Part shown: in pieces, positions 50,168 through 59,444 of the stretch | Layout: every line of letters starts with the position of its first letter | Numbering within the stretch: position 1 is the first letter of the stretch | NCBI RefSeq assembly: GCF_003201875.1 | Contig: NZ_QJKD01000022.1 | Span: forward strand, 20,980-84,979 | From: Hungatella effluvii | GTDB lineage: Bacteria; Bacillota; Clostridia; Lachnospirales; Lachnospiraceae | Reading direction: 5' to 3' | DNA: 64,000 nt | The notes under the pieces: model-generated | Told to the model about the DNA's origin: nothing | Database searches by the model: none | Seen by the model: the letters and a program-made list of their open reading frames with translations, nothing else | Translations under genes and position numbers: made by a program

Positions 50168-51684
50168 TTTTCTGTCTTCCATTCAAGTAATTTCTCAGTA
50201 AGCTCCGGATCGAACTGGCGGCCCTTGCACCGCTCAAATTCTTCCAGGATCATCATTTCATCTTTGTACCTCGTACCTCTTCCATTCAAACCGTACTTCA
50301 TGCGGTCATAGGCGTCCGCGATTGCCAGGACACGTGCTTCAAACGGGATTTGTTCACCGGCCAGGCCGCGGGGATAGCCCGTACCGTCCCAGTTTTCATG
50401 GTGGTAGAGCACTGCCTCCGCGTATACGGCAGTGTCACCGTTGGCATGGAGGATCCGGCCGCCCACCTCCGGATGGCGCAGAACTTCTCTCTGTTCCGTC
50501 TCCGTCAGCATGCCGTTTTTATTGAGTATTTCGTCGGAAATGGAGGCCATTCCAATATCATGCAGAAGTCCGGCACTGCATAAGCAGGCCACCTCTTCTT
50601 CCCTGAGCCCCATCCATGTTCCGAAGTCATTGATGAACTGCCTGATTCTCAGACTGTGGTCTCTCACCTGGCAGTTACGTTCAAACAGCGATTCCAGAAT
50701 CATATGAACAGCCCCATTAAAGCGGCTGCCGCCTCTGACCTGTTTACGGCTGTACATCATATCCTCGGCTGCGGCCACGATGAAAGACAGCTCTTCCTCC
50801 GGTGTATTCTTTGTGGCGGCGCCCCAGGAGAAGCTGAGGGGAATTCCTGAGATGGACTTCTCTTCCATGGCCTTTTTCGCCTCCTGCATATAGCGGCGCA
50901 CCGTTTCCAGATTCGTCCTCGGAAACAGGATTACAATCTCGTCGCCGCCGACCCGCATCAGTGTATACTCCGGTCTGGCGTTTCGTTTCAGCTCATCCAC
51001 AATGATTTTGATCGCCTGGTCGCCGAACTCGTGGCCCAGCGTATCATTGATAATTTTCAAACCGTCGATGTCCACCATGGACACGGACAGCGGAAGATTC
51101 TCCAGCACATCCATGTCATGCATCTCTTCTTTATAAAACTGGCGGTTGTAGATTCCGGTCAGCGGATCATGCACGCTTCGGTTCCAGAAGTCTCTCTGTC
51201 TCTTCTTCAGTTCCGTAATATCCGTGATCACGCTCCGGAGCAGATTGCTGCTCACCAGTTCCTCTATGCCTGGGATCTCCACCTCTTCCCGATAACAGTT
51301 GGTGGTTACCATGACATCCCGGATCTCATCCGCACCCCGGATCTGGACTTCGATGGATTCCGGCGTTTTCTTCTTCAGCACTCTCTGGATCATTAAGTAC
51401 AGTTCATCCTGAAATTCAGGCAGAACATACCGCGGAAAGCGGTGTATCTGGCATTCCTGCGGGGGGAAGCCCAGAAGACGGCAGAGTGTGTTGTTGGCCG
51501 CTATGATCTGGCCGTTGTGGTTGTATACCACGTATCCTGCAGGCGCATCCTCATAGAGCCGCTGGTATCTCTGCTTCAGCAGCTCATTTTCCTGCATAAT
51601 CCGTTTCATCTCTTCATTCTGGAACAGGAGTTCCTGGTAATAGATACTTAAGTCGCTGATGCCGGCTTTTTTCTTTTCTTCCAT
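50149..51684 (-). CDS. Cyclic-di-GMP enzyme with PAS, GGDEF and HD-GYP domains
   Basis: This soluble 511-aa protein starts with a short coiled coil (about 15-45), then a PAS sensor (about 42-160; APAGYVVYNHNGQIIAANNT), a GGDEF domain (about 170-315) with intact GGDEI at 246-250, and an HD-GYP domain (about 325-500) with the metal site HD (375-376) and HHENWDGTGYP (428-438). All catalytic motifs look functional, so it may both make and degrade c-di-GMP, with the PAS domain choosing. It has no membrane segment. Together with the EAL and PilZ proteins it forms the window's c-di-GMP set. Confidence 0.93.
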   Translation of the reverse strand: MEEKKKAGISDLSIYYQELLFQNEEMKRIMQENELLKQRYQRLYEDAPAGYVVYNHNGQIIAANNTLCRLLGFPPQECQIHRFPRYVLPEFQDELYLMIQRVLKKKTPESIEVQIRGADEIRDVMVTTNCYREEVEIPGIEELVSSNLLRSVITDITELKKRQRDFWNRSVHDPLTGIYNRQFYKEEMHDMDVLENLPLSVSMVDIDGLKIINDTLGHEFGDQAIKIIVDELKRNARPEYTLMRVGGDEIVILFPRTNLETVRRYMQEAKKAMEEKSISGIPLSFSWGAATKNTPEEELSFIVAAAEDMMYSRKQVRGGSRFNGAVHMILESLFERNCQVRDHSLRIRQFINDFGTWMGLREEEVACLCSAGLLHDIGMASISDEILNKNGMLTETEQREVLRHPEVGGRILHANGDTAVYAEAVLYHHENWDGTGYPRGLAGEQIPFEARVLAIADAYDRMKYGLNGRGTRYKDEMMILEEFERCKGRQFDPELTEKLLEWKTEKKHPAS

Positions 51685-51868
51685 TTCTACACCTCTTAAT
51701 ACTCATTTTCCTCTCCTTACGGAGCAGAGTTTCTACAGCCCCCCAGCCTTACTCTGCCTGTTCTTCACACAACACATCTGCCTTAAATGCTCAAAATGTA
51801 CCATTTGATAAAGTATAGTATATCATATCATATTTCCAAAAAGAAGATATTTTTAAAATTTTCATTTA

Positions 51869-51897
51869 TTGTCAATCCACATGGTCTGTGATAAAAT
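51869..51897 (+). promoter_or_regulatory. Sigma-A promoter of the double-GntR gene
   Basis: TTGTCA (51869-51874), 17 nt, TAAAAT (51892-51897). The predicted start near 51904 gives a leader of about 28 nt and rules out the more upstream ATGs at 51869 and 51881 as start codons. Confidence 0.7.
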
Positions 51898-51931
51898 ATT
51901 TTCAGTATTTTACCAGCAGAAAGGATGCCCT

Positions 51932-53404
51932 ATGGACAGAGATTCACGCCTGTACCGTTACATCTACGAATTCTATGTTACCCGGATTCAATCGGGCTAC
52001 TATATAAAAGGAGACGCCATCCCTTCTATTCATGAAATATCCGAAACATTTGGCGTATCCGACAAAACCACACGGCGGATGCTCCGTCAGCTGAAGGAGG
52101 ATGGATTTATCTCTTCCGGAAGCGGGCGGTCCTCTGTCGTGATCAAAGACTTCAGCAACGAGGATCACGCCGATTTCTGCCGGACCTATTATCTGGCCCA
52201 CAAGGATGCGGCCCTGGAGCTGCAGTGTCTGAGGCGCTCGTTTCTCTCTTCCATACTGTTCCCCGCGTTCTGCCGCCTGCCGGCCGACCAGAGAGAGAAG
52301 CTGTCACAGTACCTTTCCAGAGTGCGGCGCTGGGATTTCCGGGCTTTTATCGACTTTTTCTGCACCGTGCTGGACAGCCTGGGGAATCCCCTTCTTGCCA
52401 GCCTCTTTACAGAGAGCACCATGTTCGGCCATCTCTCAGACTTATACTTGATGACTGACGCCAGCTATTCTGATTTCTATTTTGACCGTCTGGCGAAATA
52501 TATGGAAGATCTCCTGACATGCCATGCTGCGGAAGATTTCGGCGGGATCAAACGGCTGCTGGATCAGATCAGCCAGCTCCGGGCGGAGAAGCTGCGGAAG
52601 AACCTGGAAGCTTCCTATGCCGGAACCGGTCAGCCGGTTCCGGATCCGGTTCCGTTCCGCTGGTACATCACCAAGGGCAGAATCGAACGCAGATCCTTTA
52701 CCGCACAGATTCTCCTTCACCGAATTCTATGCCGTCAATACCAGCCGGGGGAGTTCCTGCCGTCTGTCTCGCAGCTTGCGGAGGAATTTTCCGTGGCGGA
52801 GATCACCATACGCCGGAGTCTTTCGCTGCTGGTCAGTTTTAACGCGGTCAAAACGTTGAACGGCAAGGGCACGATGGTCCTGGATATCGTGAACCAGCAG
52901 GCCATGCAGTTTTCTCAGTCCGAGGAGTGCCAGAAAGAACTGCTTCTCTCCCTGGAGGCCTTTCAGGTGCTGGCACTGACAGCCGGGAGCATCTCCAGCG
53001 TATTCTTTCCTGATATTCCCGCTGACACGCTGGCATTTTACGCGGAGCAGATGAGGGAATGTGTACACCAGGAGGACTGCTACAGGCACTATAGGACGTG
53101 TTTCGACCTGTTCTATGCCATGGGAAACAGCGCTCTCTCGGAGGTATGCAGCCAGCTCATGTGGCAGACACTCTGGCCCATCTCCTGCCGCAGTCTATGG
53201 CTCACTCCCGGGGAGACGGCATCCATTATGAAGGTCCTGTTACGCTCTCTGGAAGAGCGGGACGCGAAGCTGTTTTCCCGGGCATCCAGCCGGTTGTTTC
53301 TCCGAACCTTTCAGACTGTTCGCAAAGGATTGATCGATGGCGGCGTAAAGGAAGCCGCTCATGTGGCCTGGATCGAGGAGACGGAGGAATGGCCGCCGGA
53401 ATGA
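51932..53404 (+). CDS. GntR-family regulator with two winged-helix halves
   Basis: This 490-aa protein contains two GntR-type DNA-binding domains. The first is at about 10-75 (GDAIPSIHEISETFGVSDKT, then TRRMLRQLKEDGFISSGSGR) and the second at about 250-315 (GEFLPSVSQLAEEFSVAEIT, IRRSLSLLVSFNAVKTLNGK). Each is followed by a helical region of about 150 residues without a known effector domain, so the protein looks like a head-to-tail duplication. I start it at 51932, preceded by AAAGGA and consistent with the promoter. Targets are unknown; the sugar genes next to it are plausible. Cytoplasmic. Confidence 0.8.
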   Translation: MDRDSRLYRYIYEFYVTRIQSGYYIKGDAIPSIHEISETFGVSDKTTRRMLRQLKEDGFISSGSGRSSVVIKDFSNEDHADFCRTYYLAHKDAALELQCLRRSFLSSILFPAFCRLPADQREKLSQYLSRVRRWDFRAFIDFFCTVLDSLGNPLLASLFTESTMFGHLSDLYLMTDASYSDFYFDRLAKYMEDLLTCHAAEDFGGIKRLLDQISQLRAEKLRKNLEASYAGTGQPVPDPVPFRWYITKGRIERRSFTAQILLHRILCRQYQPGEFLPSVSQLAEEFSVAEITIRRSLSLLVSFNAVKTLNGKGTMVLDIVNQQAMQFSQSEECQKELLLSLEAFQVLALTAGSISSVFFPDIPADTLAFYAEQMRECVHQEDCYRHYRTCFDLFYAMGNSALSEVCSQLMWQTLWPISCRSLWLTPGETASIMKVLLRSLEERDAKLFSRASSRLFLRTFQTVRKGLIDGGVKEAAHVAWIEETEEWPPE

Positions 53405-53428
53405 CGCGGTCCGCGTGATATGGAAAAA

Positions 53429-53463
53429 GGCCCTGAAAGTTTGCATTTGCAGCTTTCAGAGCC
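53429..53463. terminator. Bidirectional terminator between GntR gene and glycosidase
   Basis: An 11-bp stem with one mismatch (GGCCCTGAAAG with CTTTCAGAGCC), 13-nt loop; TTCTTTT follows on the plus strand and TTTTT on the minus strand. It ends both convergent transcripts. Confidence 0.85.
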
Positions 53464-53510
53464 TTCTTTTATGTTCTTATTCGTTTTATATTCTTATTCC
53501 TTCTATATTC

Positions 53511-54953
53511 TTATAACCTCTGGCGGATGCTTTTCACATCTCCGTTCTTTGACAGTTTCTTTACTCCCAGCACGTTTCCGTCCAGCCCGGTAATCACCTT
53601 GACGCCCGGTCCGGCTTCAAATACCTTTCTTCCATTCATAAAGCCTTCCGCCCCATTTCCATTCTGAACCAGTTTAAAGGAACGGTCTCCCCAGATCTGT
53701 TCATAAACACTCTCATGGCCGCCCACGGTTCCCCAGAAGACCGCGTCATGCTCGATATGGACGCCGTACATGCGGGCCGCATACTCCAGAACCGACAGAA
53801 GGGCAGGTCCGTAACAGTCCTGTTCTCCATCCAGACAGACAAGGGACGGCTCCGCCGTAAACGGGTCATACTGCTGGACGAAGACGCAGTCCCTGCCGAT
53901 GGCCCGAAACAGCTTTTCGCCCAGTTCCGGGATCAGGCTGTCGTACCCGTAATTTTCCAAAGCCCGGATGGCCCGCTGGTACGTCAGTGCCTCCGCCTGG
54001 CCGCTCCAGTCGTTGGTCGTCACATTCCGAAACAGCGGATCGTTTACCGCGACCGAGGGAAGCGGCATATGCGTCCAGAATTCCTCCGGATTCAGCAGAT
54101 GTTCCTTTACGAAACGGTCGGCCATCGGCTGGGTAAAGCTGTTCCAGTACATGGCCCGCAGATTGTTATGGGTCATCGTGCGCAGCACCCGGTGATTCTT
54201 GTCCCGGTCGAAGCAGGCGCCCGCGGTGTCATCCCACAGATAGGACCGGATTTTATCCTGCACGCAGGCCGCCTTCTCCTTCCAGAACGCTTCCCTCCTG
54301 ATGTCTTTTTGGATTCTGCTGATCTTCGCCAGCGTTTCCCTTGAGGCATAGGAAAAGCTCATAATATCCATGGAAGCCATGGGTACCACGCTGCATCCTT
54401 CCGGGGGCACTTCCTCGCTCCAGTCGTTGGGGGCGTCCCCGTACCGGAGGGCATGATCTTCTCCCGTGTCGTATTTGCACCAGGTCTCCAGACAGCCGTC
54501 ACCGTCGGAATCCCGCACGCGCCATAAGTAGCTGTCAAAGCGTTCCAGCGTGGTGTAGAGCAGATCGAGATATCCCGGATCCTTTCCCATTAAGTAGTAT
54601 ACATTCAGCGCAGCGGAGGGAAAACAGAAGCCCTGAAATTTGTTGAACTGCGGAGTAATCCTGCCGTTTTCACAGGCTACGCTTCCGGGTATTCTGCCGT
54701 CCTCTCTCTGATTTTCCATAAAGAGCAACTGATTGTTGATTCCCGCCTCCAGATTGCGTTTGGCGTACATCTCACCGCCCATGGGCTGCGTTTCCAGCCA
54801 TATTTTCTCGTAACCGCCGCCTTCGATCAGCACCAGTCTGTCTTCAAACCGTTTCAGATTCTCTCTGGACTTTTCTTCAGCCGTGTCCACCAGCTTTTGC
54901 AGCAGGTCATCGGAGGTCTGAAAGGATACACTTGTTTGATTTTTCACACTCAT
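53511..54953 (-). CDS. Six-hairpin (alpha/alpha-barrel) glycoside hydrolase, family uncertain
   Basis: This 480-aa protein is helical and resembles MGH1-like/GH63-like six-hairpin glycosidases. Acid-rich conserved-looking stretches are DSDGDGCLETWCKYDTGEDH (about 158), NDWSEEVPPEG and TTNDWSGQAEALTYQRAIRA (about 323), with a C-terminal small beta domain. It has no signal peptide, so it acts in the cytoplasm on sugars brought in by the ABC transporter encoded just before it (29 nt). I cannot name the exact substrate; alpha-linked oligosaccharides or rhamnosides are possible. Confidence 0.7.
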   Translation of the reverse strand: MSVKNQTSVSFQTSDDLLQKLVDTAEEKSRENLKRFEDRLVLIEGGGYEKIWLETQPMGGEMYAKRNLEAGINNQLLFMENQREDGRIPGSVACENGRITPQFNKFQGFCFPSAALNVYYLMGKDPGYLDLLYTTLERFDSYLWRVRDSDGDGCLETWCKYDTGEDHALRYGDAPNDWSEEVPPEGCSVVPMASMDIMSFSYASRETLAKISRIQKDIRREAFWKEKAACVQDKIRSYLWDDTAGACFDRDKNHRVLRTMTHNNLRAMYWNSFTQPMADRFVKEHLLNPEEFWTHMPLPSVAVNDPLFRNVTTNDWSGQAEALTYQRAIRALENYGYDSLIPELGEKLFRAIGRDCVFVQQYDPFTAEPSLVCLDGEQDCYGPALLSVLEYAARMYGVHIEHDAVFWGTVGGHESVYEQIWGDRSFKLVQNGNGAEGFMNGRKVFEAGPGVKVITGLDGNVLGVKKLSKNGDVKSIRQRL

Positions 54954-54982
54954 TTCCTCTCTGTGTCATAGTATTGCTGTGA

Positions 54983-55825
54983 TCATCCCTTGATACCGCT
55001 CGTGCTGATTCCCTCTACCAGATACCGGTTGAAGAACAGGAAAATCAGGAATACCGGAATCAGGGACAGGGTGGACATGGCGAACATGGCACCGTAGTCG
55101 GTCGTGGAAGTGGAATCCGCAAAATTCTTGATCGCCACGGAGGCGGTGTACATCTTCGGCTTGCTCAAATAGATCATCGGTGACATGAAATCGTCCCATT
55201 TCCAGTAGAACTGAATGATGATTGTGGTTACGATGGATGGCTTTAAAAGCGGCAGGAATATCTTTGTGAATATCGTATATTTGCTGCATCCGTCTATGAT
55301 GGCTGCTTCGTCTAAATCTCTCGGAATACCGGATCCGAACTGCATCATCTGGTAGATGAAGAAGGCCTGGCCGAAGAAATGCGGCAGGATTAACGGAAGA
55401 TACGTTCCGACGAAGCCAAGTTTGTTGTATATGATGTACTGCGGCACCAGAATGATCTGTGTCGGGATCATCATGGTGCAGATCATGGCCGTGAACCAGA
55501 TATTTCTTCCTTTGTATTTCACCCTCGAAAATGCATAAGCCACACAGGCCGACGACAGTACCGTGGCAAGGGTCGAAACAGCGGCTACGAAAAATGAGTT
55601 GGAGAAGAAGGTGGCGAAGCTGATTCCGCCGAATCCCTTCCAGCCATTGGCAAAGTTTTCCACTCTCCAGGCCGGGGGAATCAAATTCATTCCTCCGTTT
55701 AAAATCTCCGTGTTATTTTTGAGTGAGCCGCTGATCATCCAGAGCACCGGATATATCATGAGGAGTCCGAACAGGCACACAAACAAATGGTAAAGGACTG
55801 CTTCGATTTTGTGTTTTTTCGTCAT
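54983..55825 (-). CDS. ABC sugar transporter permease, MalG type
   Basis: This 280-aa protein has six membrane helices and the EAA loop (IPRDLDEAAIIDGCSKYTIF) that contacts the ATPase subunit; the C-terminus is the short MalG-type end (LVEGISTSGIKG). It is 17 nt after its partner permease. No ATP-binding subunit is encoded, so a shared MsmK/UgpC-like ATPase is expected. Confidence 0.92.
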   Translation of the reverse strand: MTKKHKIEAVLYHLFVCLFGLLMIYPVLWMISGSLKNNTEILNGGMNLIPPAWRVENFANGWKGFGGISFATFFSNSFFVAAVSTLATVLSSACVAYAFSRVKYKGRNIWFTAMICTMMIPTQIILVPQYIIYNKLGFVGTYLPLILPHFFGQAFFIYQMMQFGSGIPRDLDEAAIIDGCSKYTIFTKIFLPLLKPSIVTTIIIQFYWKWDDFMSPMIYLSKPKMYTASVAIKNFADSTSTTDYGAMFAMSTLSLIPVFLIFLFFNRYLVEGISTSGIKG

Positions 55826-55842
55826 AATCTTTTTCCCCCTCC

Positions 55843-56748
55843 TTATTGATCCGCCTCAGAAAATACCCAGAACTTCGAGGATTTGAACAGGATCAGTGTA
55901 ATTACGCTGATTAAAACCAGCATGAGCCAGCTCATCGCACTCGCATACCCCATGTTGGACCATTTGAATGCGTGGTTGTAGACATAGAGGGCATAGAAGT
56001 TGGTCGCGTCGTTGGGACCTCCCTGTGTGATGACAAACGCCTGCGTAAATGCCATAAATGCCGTGATGGTCTGCATTACCAGGTTATAGAGAATGATGGG
56101 GGAAAGGCATGGAAGCGTGATGCTTAAGAAACGCTGCCATTTGTTCGCGCCGTCAATCTCCGCCGCCTCGTAATAGCTGCCCGGTATCTCCTTCAGACCT
56201 GCTGCGAAAATAATCATGGAAGAACCGAACTGCCATGCCGACATTAAGACCAGGATTCCCATGGACAGCTTCGGATCACCGAGCCATGACAGCTTTTGAA
56301 GTCCCAGGGAAGCCAGGATCGTGTTGGCAAGGCCCTTTCTGGAAAAAATGGTCTTCCACACGAGGGCTACCGCGATACTTCCGCCGATTAAGGACGGTAC
56401 GTAATACAGGGAACGGTAAAATGTCACGCCGCGCCTTCCCTGTGTCAGCAAATACGCCACGAACAGCGCAAAAATCAGCTTCGTCGGCACGGATGTAACG
56501 ACATAAATCAGGGTTACTTTTACGGAATTGATAAATCGCTCATCTTTTAAGAGTTCCAGATAGTTTTTGATTCCGATAAATGCCGGTGTCTGGCCCAGTT
56601 TATAATCGGTTACCGAATAGTACATGGAAACCGCAATCGGTATCAGGGTGAATGCCAGAAAACCGATAATGAACGGGAGCGAAAAAATATAGCCCACCGT
56701 ATTGTCGTTGTACCAGAACTTTTTTCTGCTGGTCTTCCTTTCTTCCAT
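55843..56748 (-). CDS. ABC sugar transporter permease, MalF/UgpA type
   Basis: This 301-aa protein has six membrane helices, with the EAA loop SYYEAAEIDGANKWQRFLSI and the ITQGGPNDATNFYALYVYNH segment typical for carbohydrate uptake-1 permeases. It is preceded by GGAGG. It forms the translocation pore with the following permease and receives sugars from the binding protein at 57067-58395. Confidence 0.92.
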   Translation of the reverse strand: MEERKTSRKKFWYNDNTVGYIFSLPFIIGFLAFTLIPIAVSMYYSVTDYKLGQTPAFIGIKNYLELLKDERFINSVKVTLIYVVTSVPTKLIFALFVAYLLTQGRRGVTFYRSLYYVPSLIGGSIAVALVWKTIFSRKGLANTILASLGLQKLSWLGDPKLSMGILVLMSAWQFGSSMIIFAAGLKEIPGSYYEAAEIDGANKWQRFLSITLPCLSPIILYNLVMQTITAFMAFTQAFVITQGGPNDATNFYALYVYNHAFKWSNMGYASAMSWLMLVLISVITLILFKSSKFWVFSEADQ

Positions 56749-56777
56749 TGGTCATTTCCTCCATTTTTTTGCGCAGA

Positions 56778-56824
56778 AAAGGCAGGTGAGGTGAATTCTA
56801 TAGGGGCTGGTCCCACCTGCCTTT
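56778..56824 (-). terminator. Hairpin before the MalF-type permease
   Basis: An 11-bp perfect stem (AAAGGCAGGTG/CACCTGCCTTT) with a 25-nt loop and TTTTCTG on the minus strand, 29 nt before the permease start. Together with the 56990 hairpin it brackets the repeat and may reduce permease expression relative to the binding protein. Confidence 0.55.
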
Positions 56825-56860
56825 GATATTGGGATTGGAATTGGGATTGCATCCCGTTAG

Positions 56861-56960
56861 TCCGCCATGCACCTCGATTCCGCTTCGCACCTCGAGTCCG
56901 CCATGCACCTCGATTCCGCTTCGCACCTCGAGTCCGCCATGCACCTCGATTCCGCTTCGC
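56861..56960. repeat. 36-bp tandem repeat, 2.8 copies, in the binding protein-permease gap
   Basis: Each unit consists of two related 18-mers, TCCGCCATGCACCTCGAT and TCCGCTTCGCACCTCGAG, so there are nearly six 18-bp half-units. Copies are identical. They sit in a 318-nt intergenic stretch between the sugar-binding protein and its permease, flanked by hairpins at 56778-56824 and 56990-57052. No spacers separate the units, so this is not a CRISPR array. On the minus strand the repeat is open in an 88-codon frame with no likely function. Confidence 0.9.
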
Positions 56961-56989
56961 TCCATCTCGGTCACGGGCTTCGCCCTATG

Positions 56990-57052
56990 AAAAAGGACAA
57001 ACCCAGATATGCTTATGTGCGAGCACAACGCATATCTGCATTTGCCCTTTTT
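56990..57052 (-). terminator. Long hairpin after the sugar-binding protein gene
   Basis: The arms AAAAAGG-CAAA-AGATATGC and GCATATCT-TTTG-CCTTTTT pair with a few mismatches over about 23 nt; on the minus strand it ends in TTTTT, 15 nt after the stop. It should end or stabilise most binding-protein transcripts and make the permease mRNA less abundant, a known pattern in such operons. Confidence 0.75.
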
Positions 57053-57066
57053 CGCATGGCTCATTG

Positions 57067-58395
57067 CTAGCGCGTAAATTTACTCTCCGCAAATTCGACT
57101 AATTGTTTTGCTGCATCCTCTGGGGTTACATCTCCGTACTGTACTTTCTCAATCAGCAGCTTATACTGATCTTCTATCTCCGTCTTTGGGTCGGGGCTGA
57201 TTACATTACAGTCTTCTTTGGGGAAGTTGCCGATTTTGTCTACGAAATCGTAGATCATCTTGTTGCTGTCATCTGCCTGCTCCATAACTACGTCTCTTAC
57301 TTTCGACATGATCGGTACACCACGCTCGCCGTTTAATACTTTATTGGCTTCGATGTCATTCACAAAGTAATTGATGAACCTGGCTGCTTCTTCTTTGTTT
57401 TTGGAGCTCTTGGCCATACATAACTGCTGGGAGGACTGTACGCCCATTCCGTAGGAACCGTCCTCTGTGATTCGTGGTACCGGCGCAATCTTGATTTCTC
57501 TGCCGGCAGCATTGACGATAGAGGCGATCTGGTTGGAAGATACCCAGGTCATGGCTGCGTCTTCTGTTACCAGATAGTCGCCTTCGATGTCCTTGATCTC
57601 CTTGATCGCACCTGCATCAGGATACGATCCCGCATCGGTTAAATCCTTGATCATCTGCATATACGATGCAAAGGTGGCAGTATCCGTAAATTCCAGGCCA
57701 TCGTTGGTCTTCTTGAAGAAGTTGCCGTCCTTCTCAGCCTGAGAAGCTCTCTGCGTTACACCTGCGATAAAGTTGTCCATCTTTGAGCTTCCGTAGATTC
57801 CCAGCTTTTCGGTAATCGCCAGGCAGTCAGCCTTCCACTCATCCCATGTCCAGTTATCGGACGGCTCTTCCAGTCCCGCTTCCGCAAACATGGCCGGATC
57901 ATAGGCGATTCCGTAGGTGTTGGTTCCGATGGAGATTCCTACCTGGGTACCGTCGTTGTCTCTCGTGGTCGCCAGGAAGTTCTCTGTGGTGTCGCTTACA
58001 TCAATGGTTCCAGCTTCGATGTAGGCGTCCATCGGCTCAATGCTGTTTATATATTTCGGGAAGTTTCCGCCCATCTGGAAGATATCCCATACATCATCTG
58101 CTGCCACCAGGGTGTCCAGCTTTGTGAAGTAGCTGTCAAAATCATAAAACTCCGCCTCAATATGTACGTTTGGATTCTGTTCCTCATACATTTCGATTAC
58201 TTTGTTGGTGGCGTCATGTCTCGTCTGTGATCCCCACCACGCCATGCGAAGTGTGATCTGCTCTCCGGCCGCCGCCGATTCTTTTCCGCTGTCCGCTGCC
58301 TGTGTATTTGTCTCAGCTTTCTGTCCGCCGCATGCGGTCAGTGATGCTGCCATAATAGCTGCTGTTGTCAGTGCCATAAGTCTTCTTAATTTCAT
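57067..58395 (-). CDS. Extracellular sugar-binding lipoprotein of an ABC transporter
   Basis: This 442-aa protein has a lipoprotein signal peptide (LTACGG, Cys22 lipid-anchored) and the fold of family-1 solute-binding proteins (TLRMAWWGSQTRHDATNKVI; WDIFQMGGNFPKYI; VQSSQQLCMAKSSKNKEEAA). It captures a sugar outside the cell for the permeases encoded downstream. It has its own promoter at 58485-58513. Confidence 0.92.
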   Translation of the reverse strand: MKLRRLMALTTAAIMAASLTACGGQKAETNTQAADSGKESAAAGEQITLRMAWWGSQTRHDATNKVIEMYEEQNPNVHIEAEFYDFDSYFTKLDTLVAADDVWDIFQMGGNFPKYINSIEPMDAYIEAGTIDVSDTTENFLATTRDNDGTQVGISIGTNTYGIAYDPAMFAEAGLEEPSDNWTWDEWKADCLAITEKLGIYGSSKMDNFIAGVTQRASQAEKDGNFFKKTNDGLEFTDTATFASYMQMIKDLTDAGSYPDAGAIKEIKDIEGDYLVTEDAAMTWVSSNQIASIVNAAGREIKIAPVPRITEDGSYGMGVQSSQQLCMAKSSKNKEEAARFINYFVNDIEANKVLNGERGVPIMSKVRDVVMEQADDSNKMIYDFVDKIGNFPKEDCNVISPDPKTEIEDQYKLLIEKVQYGDVTPEDAAKQLVEFAESKFTR

Positions 58396-58484
58396 AATTG
58401 ATCCCCTTTTACACCTTTCGCTGTCTTTGTTCTCACGGGTTACCTGCTTAAGCTTTTCCGGATCCGATACGTTTCTGTAAACAT

Positions 58485-58513
58485 ATCTTACTATTTAAGA
58501 CTTATTTTTTCAA
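58485..58513 (-). promoter_or_regulatory. Sigma-A promoter of the sugar transporter operon
   Basis: On the minus strand, TTGAAA (58508-58513), 17 nt, TAAGAT (58485-58490), giving a leader of about 85 nt. The AraC-type regulator encoded immediately upstream is the likely activator. Confidence 0.6.
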
Positions 58514-58562
58514 CCAATTTGGGCACTTTCACCAATCCATCAAAAAATCTCCAGTTTTTGCA

Positions 58563-59444
58563 CTATATTGACTGGTTTTCTTCATCCTCATTCTTTTTTC
58601 GCTTGGATTTACGGTACTGCAGTGGAGACATCCCCACATATTTCTTAAAAACACGGTCAAAATAGGATAATCTTTCATATCCCAGCTTTTGAGAAATTTC
58701 CTCCATGGACAGCGACTCATCCAGCAGCATATCCCTGGCATGACCGATTCTCTGGCAGTTGATAAATTCGTTTACGGTAAAATTAGTCACCTCTTTGAAG
58801 ATCCGGCTTAAATAGCTTTTGTCCATGTAGAAGATTCCAGCCAGGTCCTCCAGTCCGTAGACCTCCGAGTAATGCTCCATAATATACTGGATTATCTCCC
58901 TTGCCTTGGCGTAACGGAGCATCTTTCCGTTTGGCATGTTGTACTCCTCACACCTTGTGCCCGCGCCATACAGCATGGATACTATAACGGAGATCAGAAG
59001 ATTCTTTACCTCCGCGGGCGCGCAGGATCTCTTCTGCACCATCACCTCTTCCATCTTTTTGAGCTTTTTCTCCACTGCCGCCAGATGTTTTCCCTCCAGC
59101 CGGTAAACGCCGTGATAATTTGTGAAAAAACCGATCAGGTCCAGCTCCATGGCCTTTCCCATGCTGACCAGCCATTTCTCATCCACCTCAATCAATATTC
59201 TCTCGTGGTATTTTCCCCCGATCACATTGGTGAAGGGGATCTGCCGTTTGTCGATGAAGGTAAGCGTTCCCCTGTCCATCCGGTAGCTTTTGCTCCCCTG
59301 ATAGAAAAAACGTTCCCCATCCAGAATATAATAAATCTGGTATTCATTTTTATAAAATCCGATCGTCTCCGTTAGATCACAGTCCCTGGCGACGTGGCTG
59401 ATTCCGATTCCGTCGCATTTTCCCGTGAAAAATACTTCTTTCAT
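58563..59444 (-). CDS. AraC-family transcriptional regulator
   Basis: This 293-aa protein has an N-terminal cupin-like sensor (about 15-110; YQIYYILDGERFFYQGSKSY) and a C-terminal double helix-turn-helix (about 180-283; GLEDLAGIFYMDKSYLSRIF, SMEEISQKLGYERLSYFDRV, then FKKYVGMSPLQYRKSKRKK). It overlaps the GH43 gene by 4 nt (ATGA) and precedes the transporter promoter, so it probably senses a sugar and activates this locus. Confidence 0.92.
   Translation of the reverse strand: MKEVFFTGKCDGIGISHVARDCDLTETIGFYKNEYQIYYILDGERFFYQGSKSYRMDRGTLTFIDKRQIPFTNVIGGKYHERILIEVDEKWLVSMGKAMELDLIGFFTNYHGVYRLEGKHLAAVEKKLKKMEEVMVQKRSCAPAEVKNLLISVIVSMLYGAGTRCEEYNMPNGKMLRYAKAREIIQYIMEHYSEVYGLEDLAGIFYMDKSYLSRIFKEVTNFTVNEFINCQRIGHARDMLLDESLSMEEISQKLGYERLSYFDRVFKKYVGMSPLQYRKSKRKKNEDEENQSI

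Noticed and set aside
51869..51931. Start of the double-GntR protein at 51869
   Set aside because: That ATG lies inside the -35 box; the first start downstream of the promoter with a good ribosome site is 51932.
56861..56960. CRISPR array
   Set aside because: The 36-bp units follow each other directly with no spacers and no cas genes are nearby; it is a tandem repeat.
56798..57064. An 88-codon minus-strand frame across the repeat block
   Set aside because: It crosses a terminator-like hairpin, has no good ribosome site and its middle is only the translated repeat; no support for a real protein.
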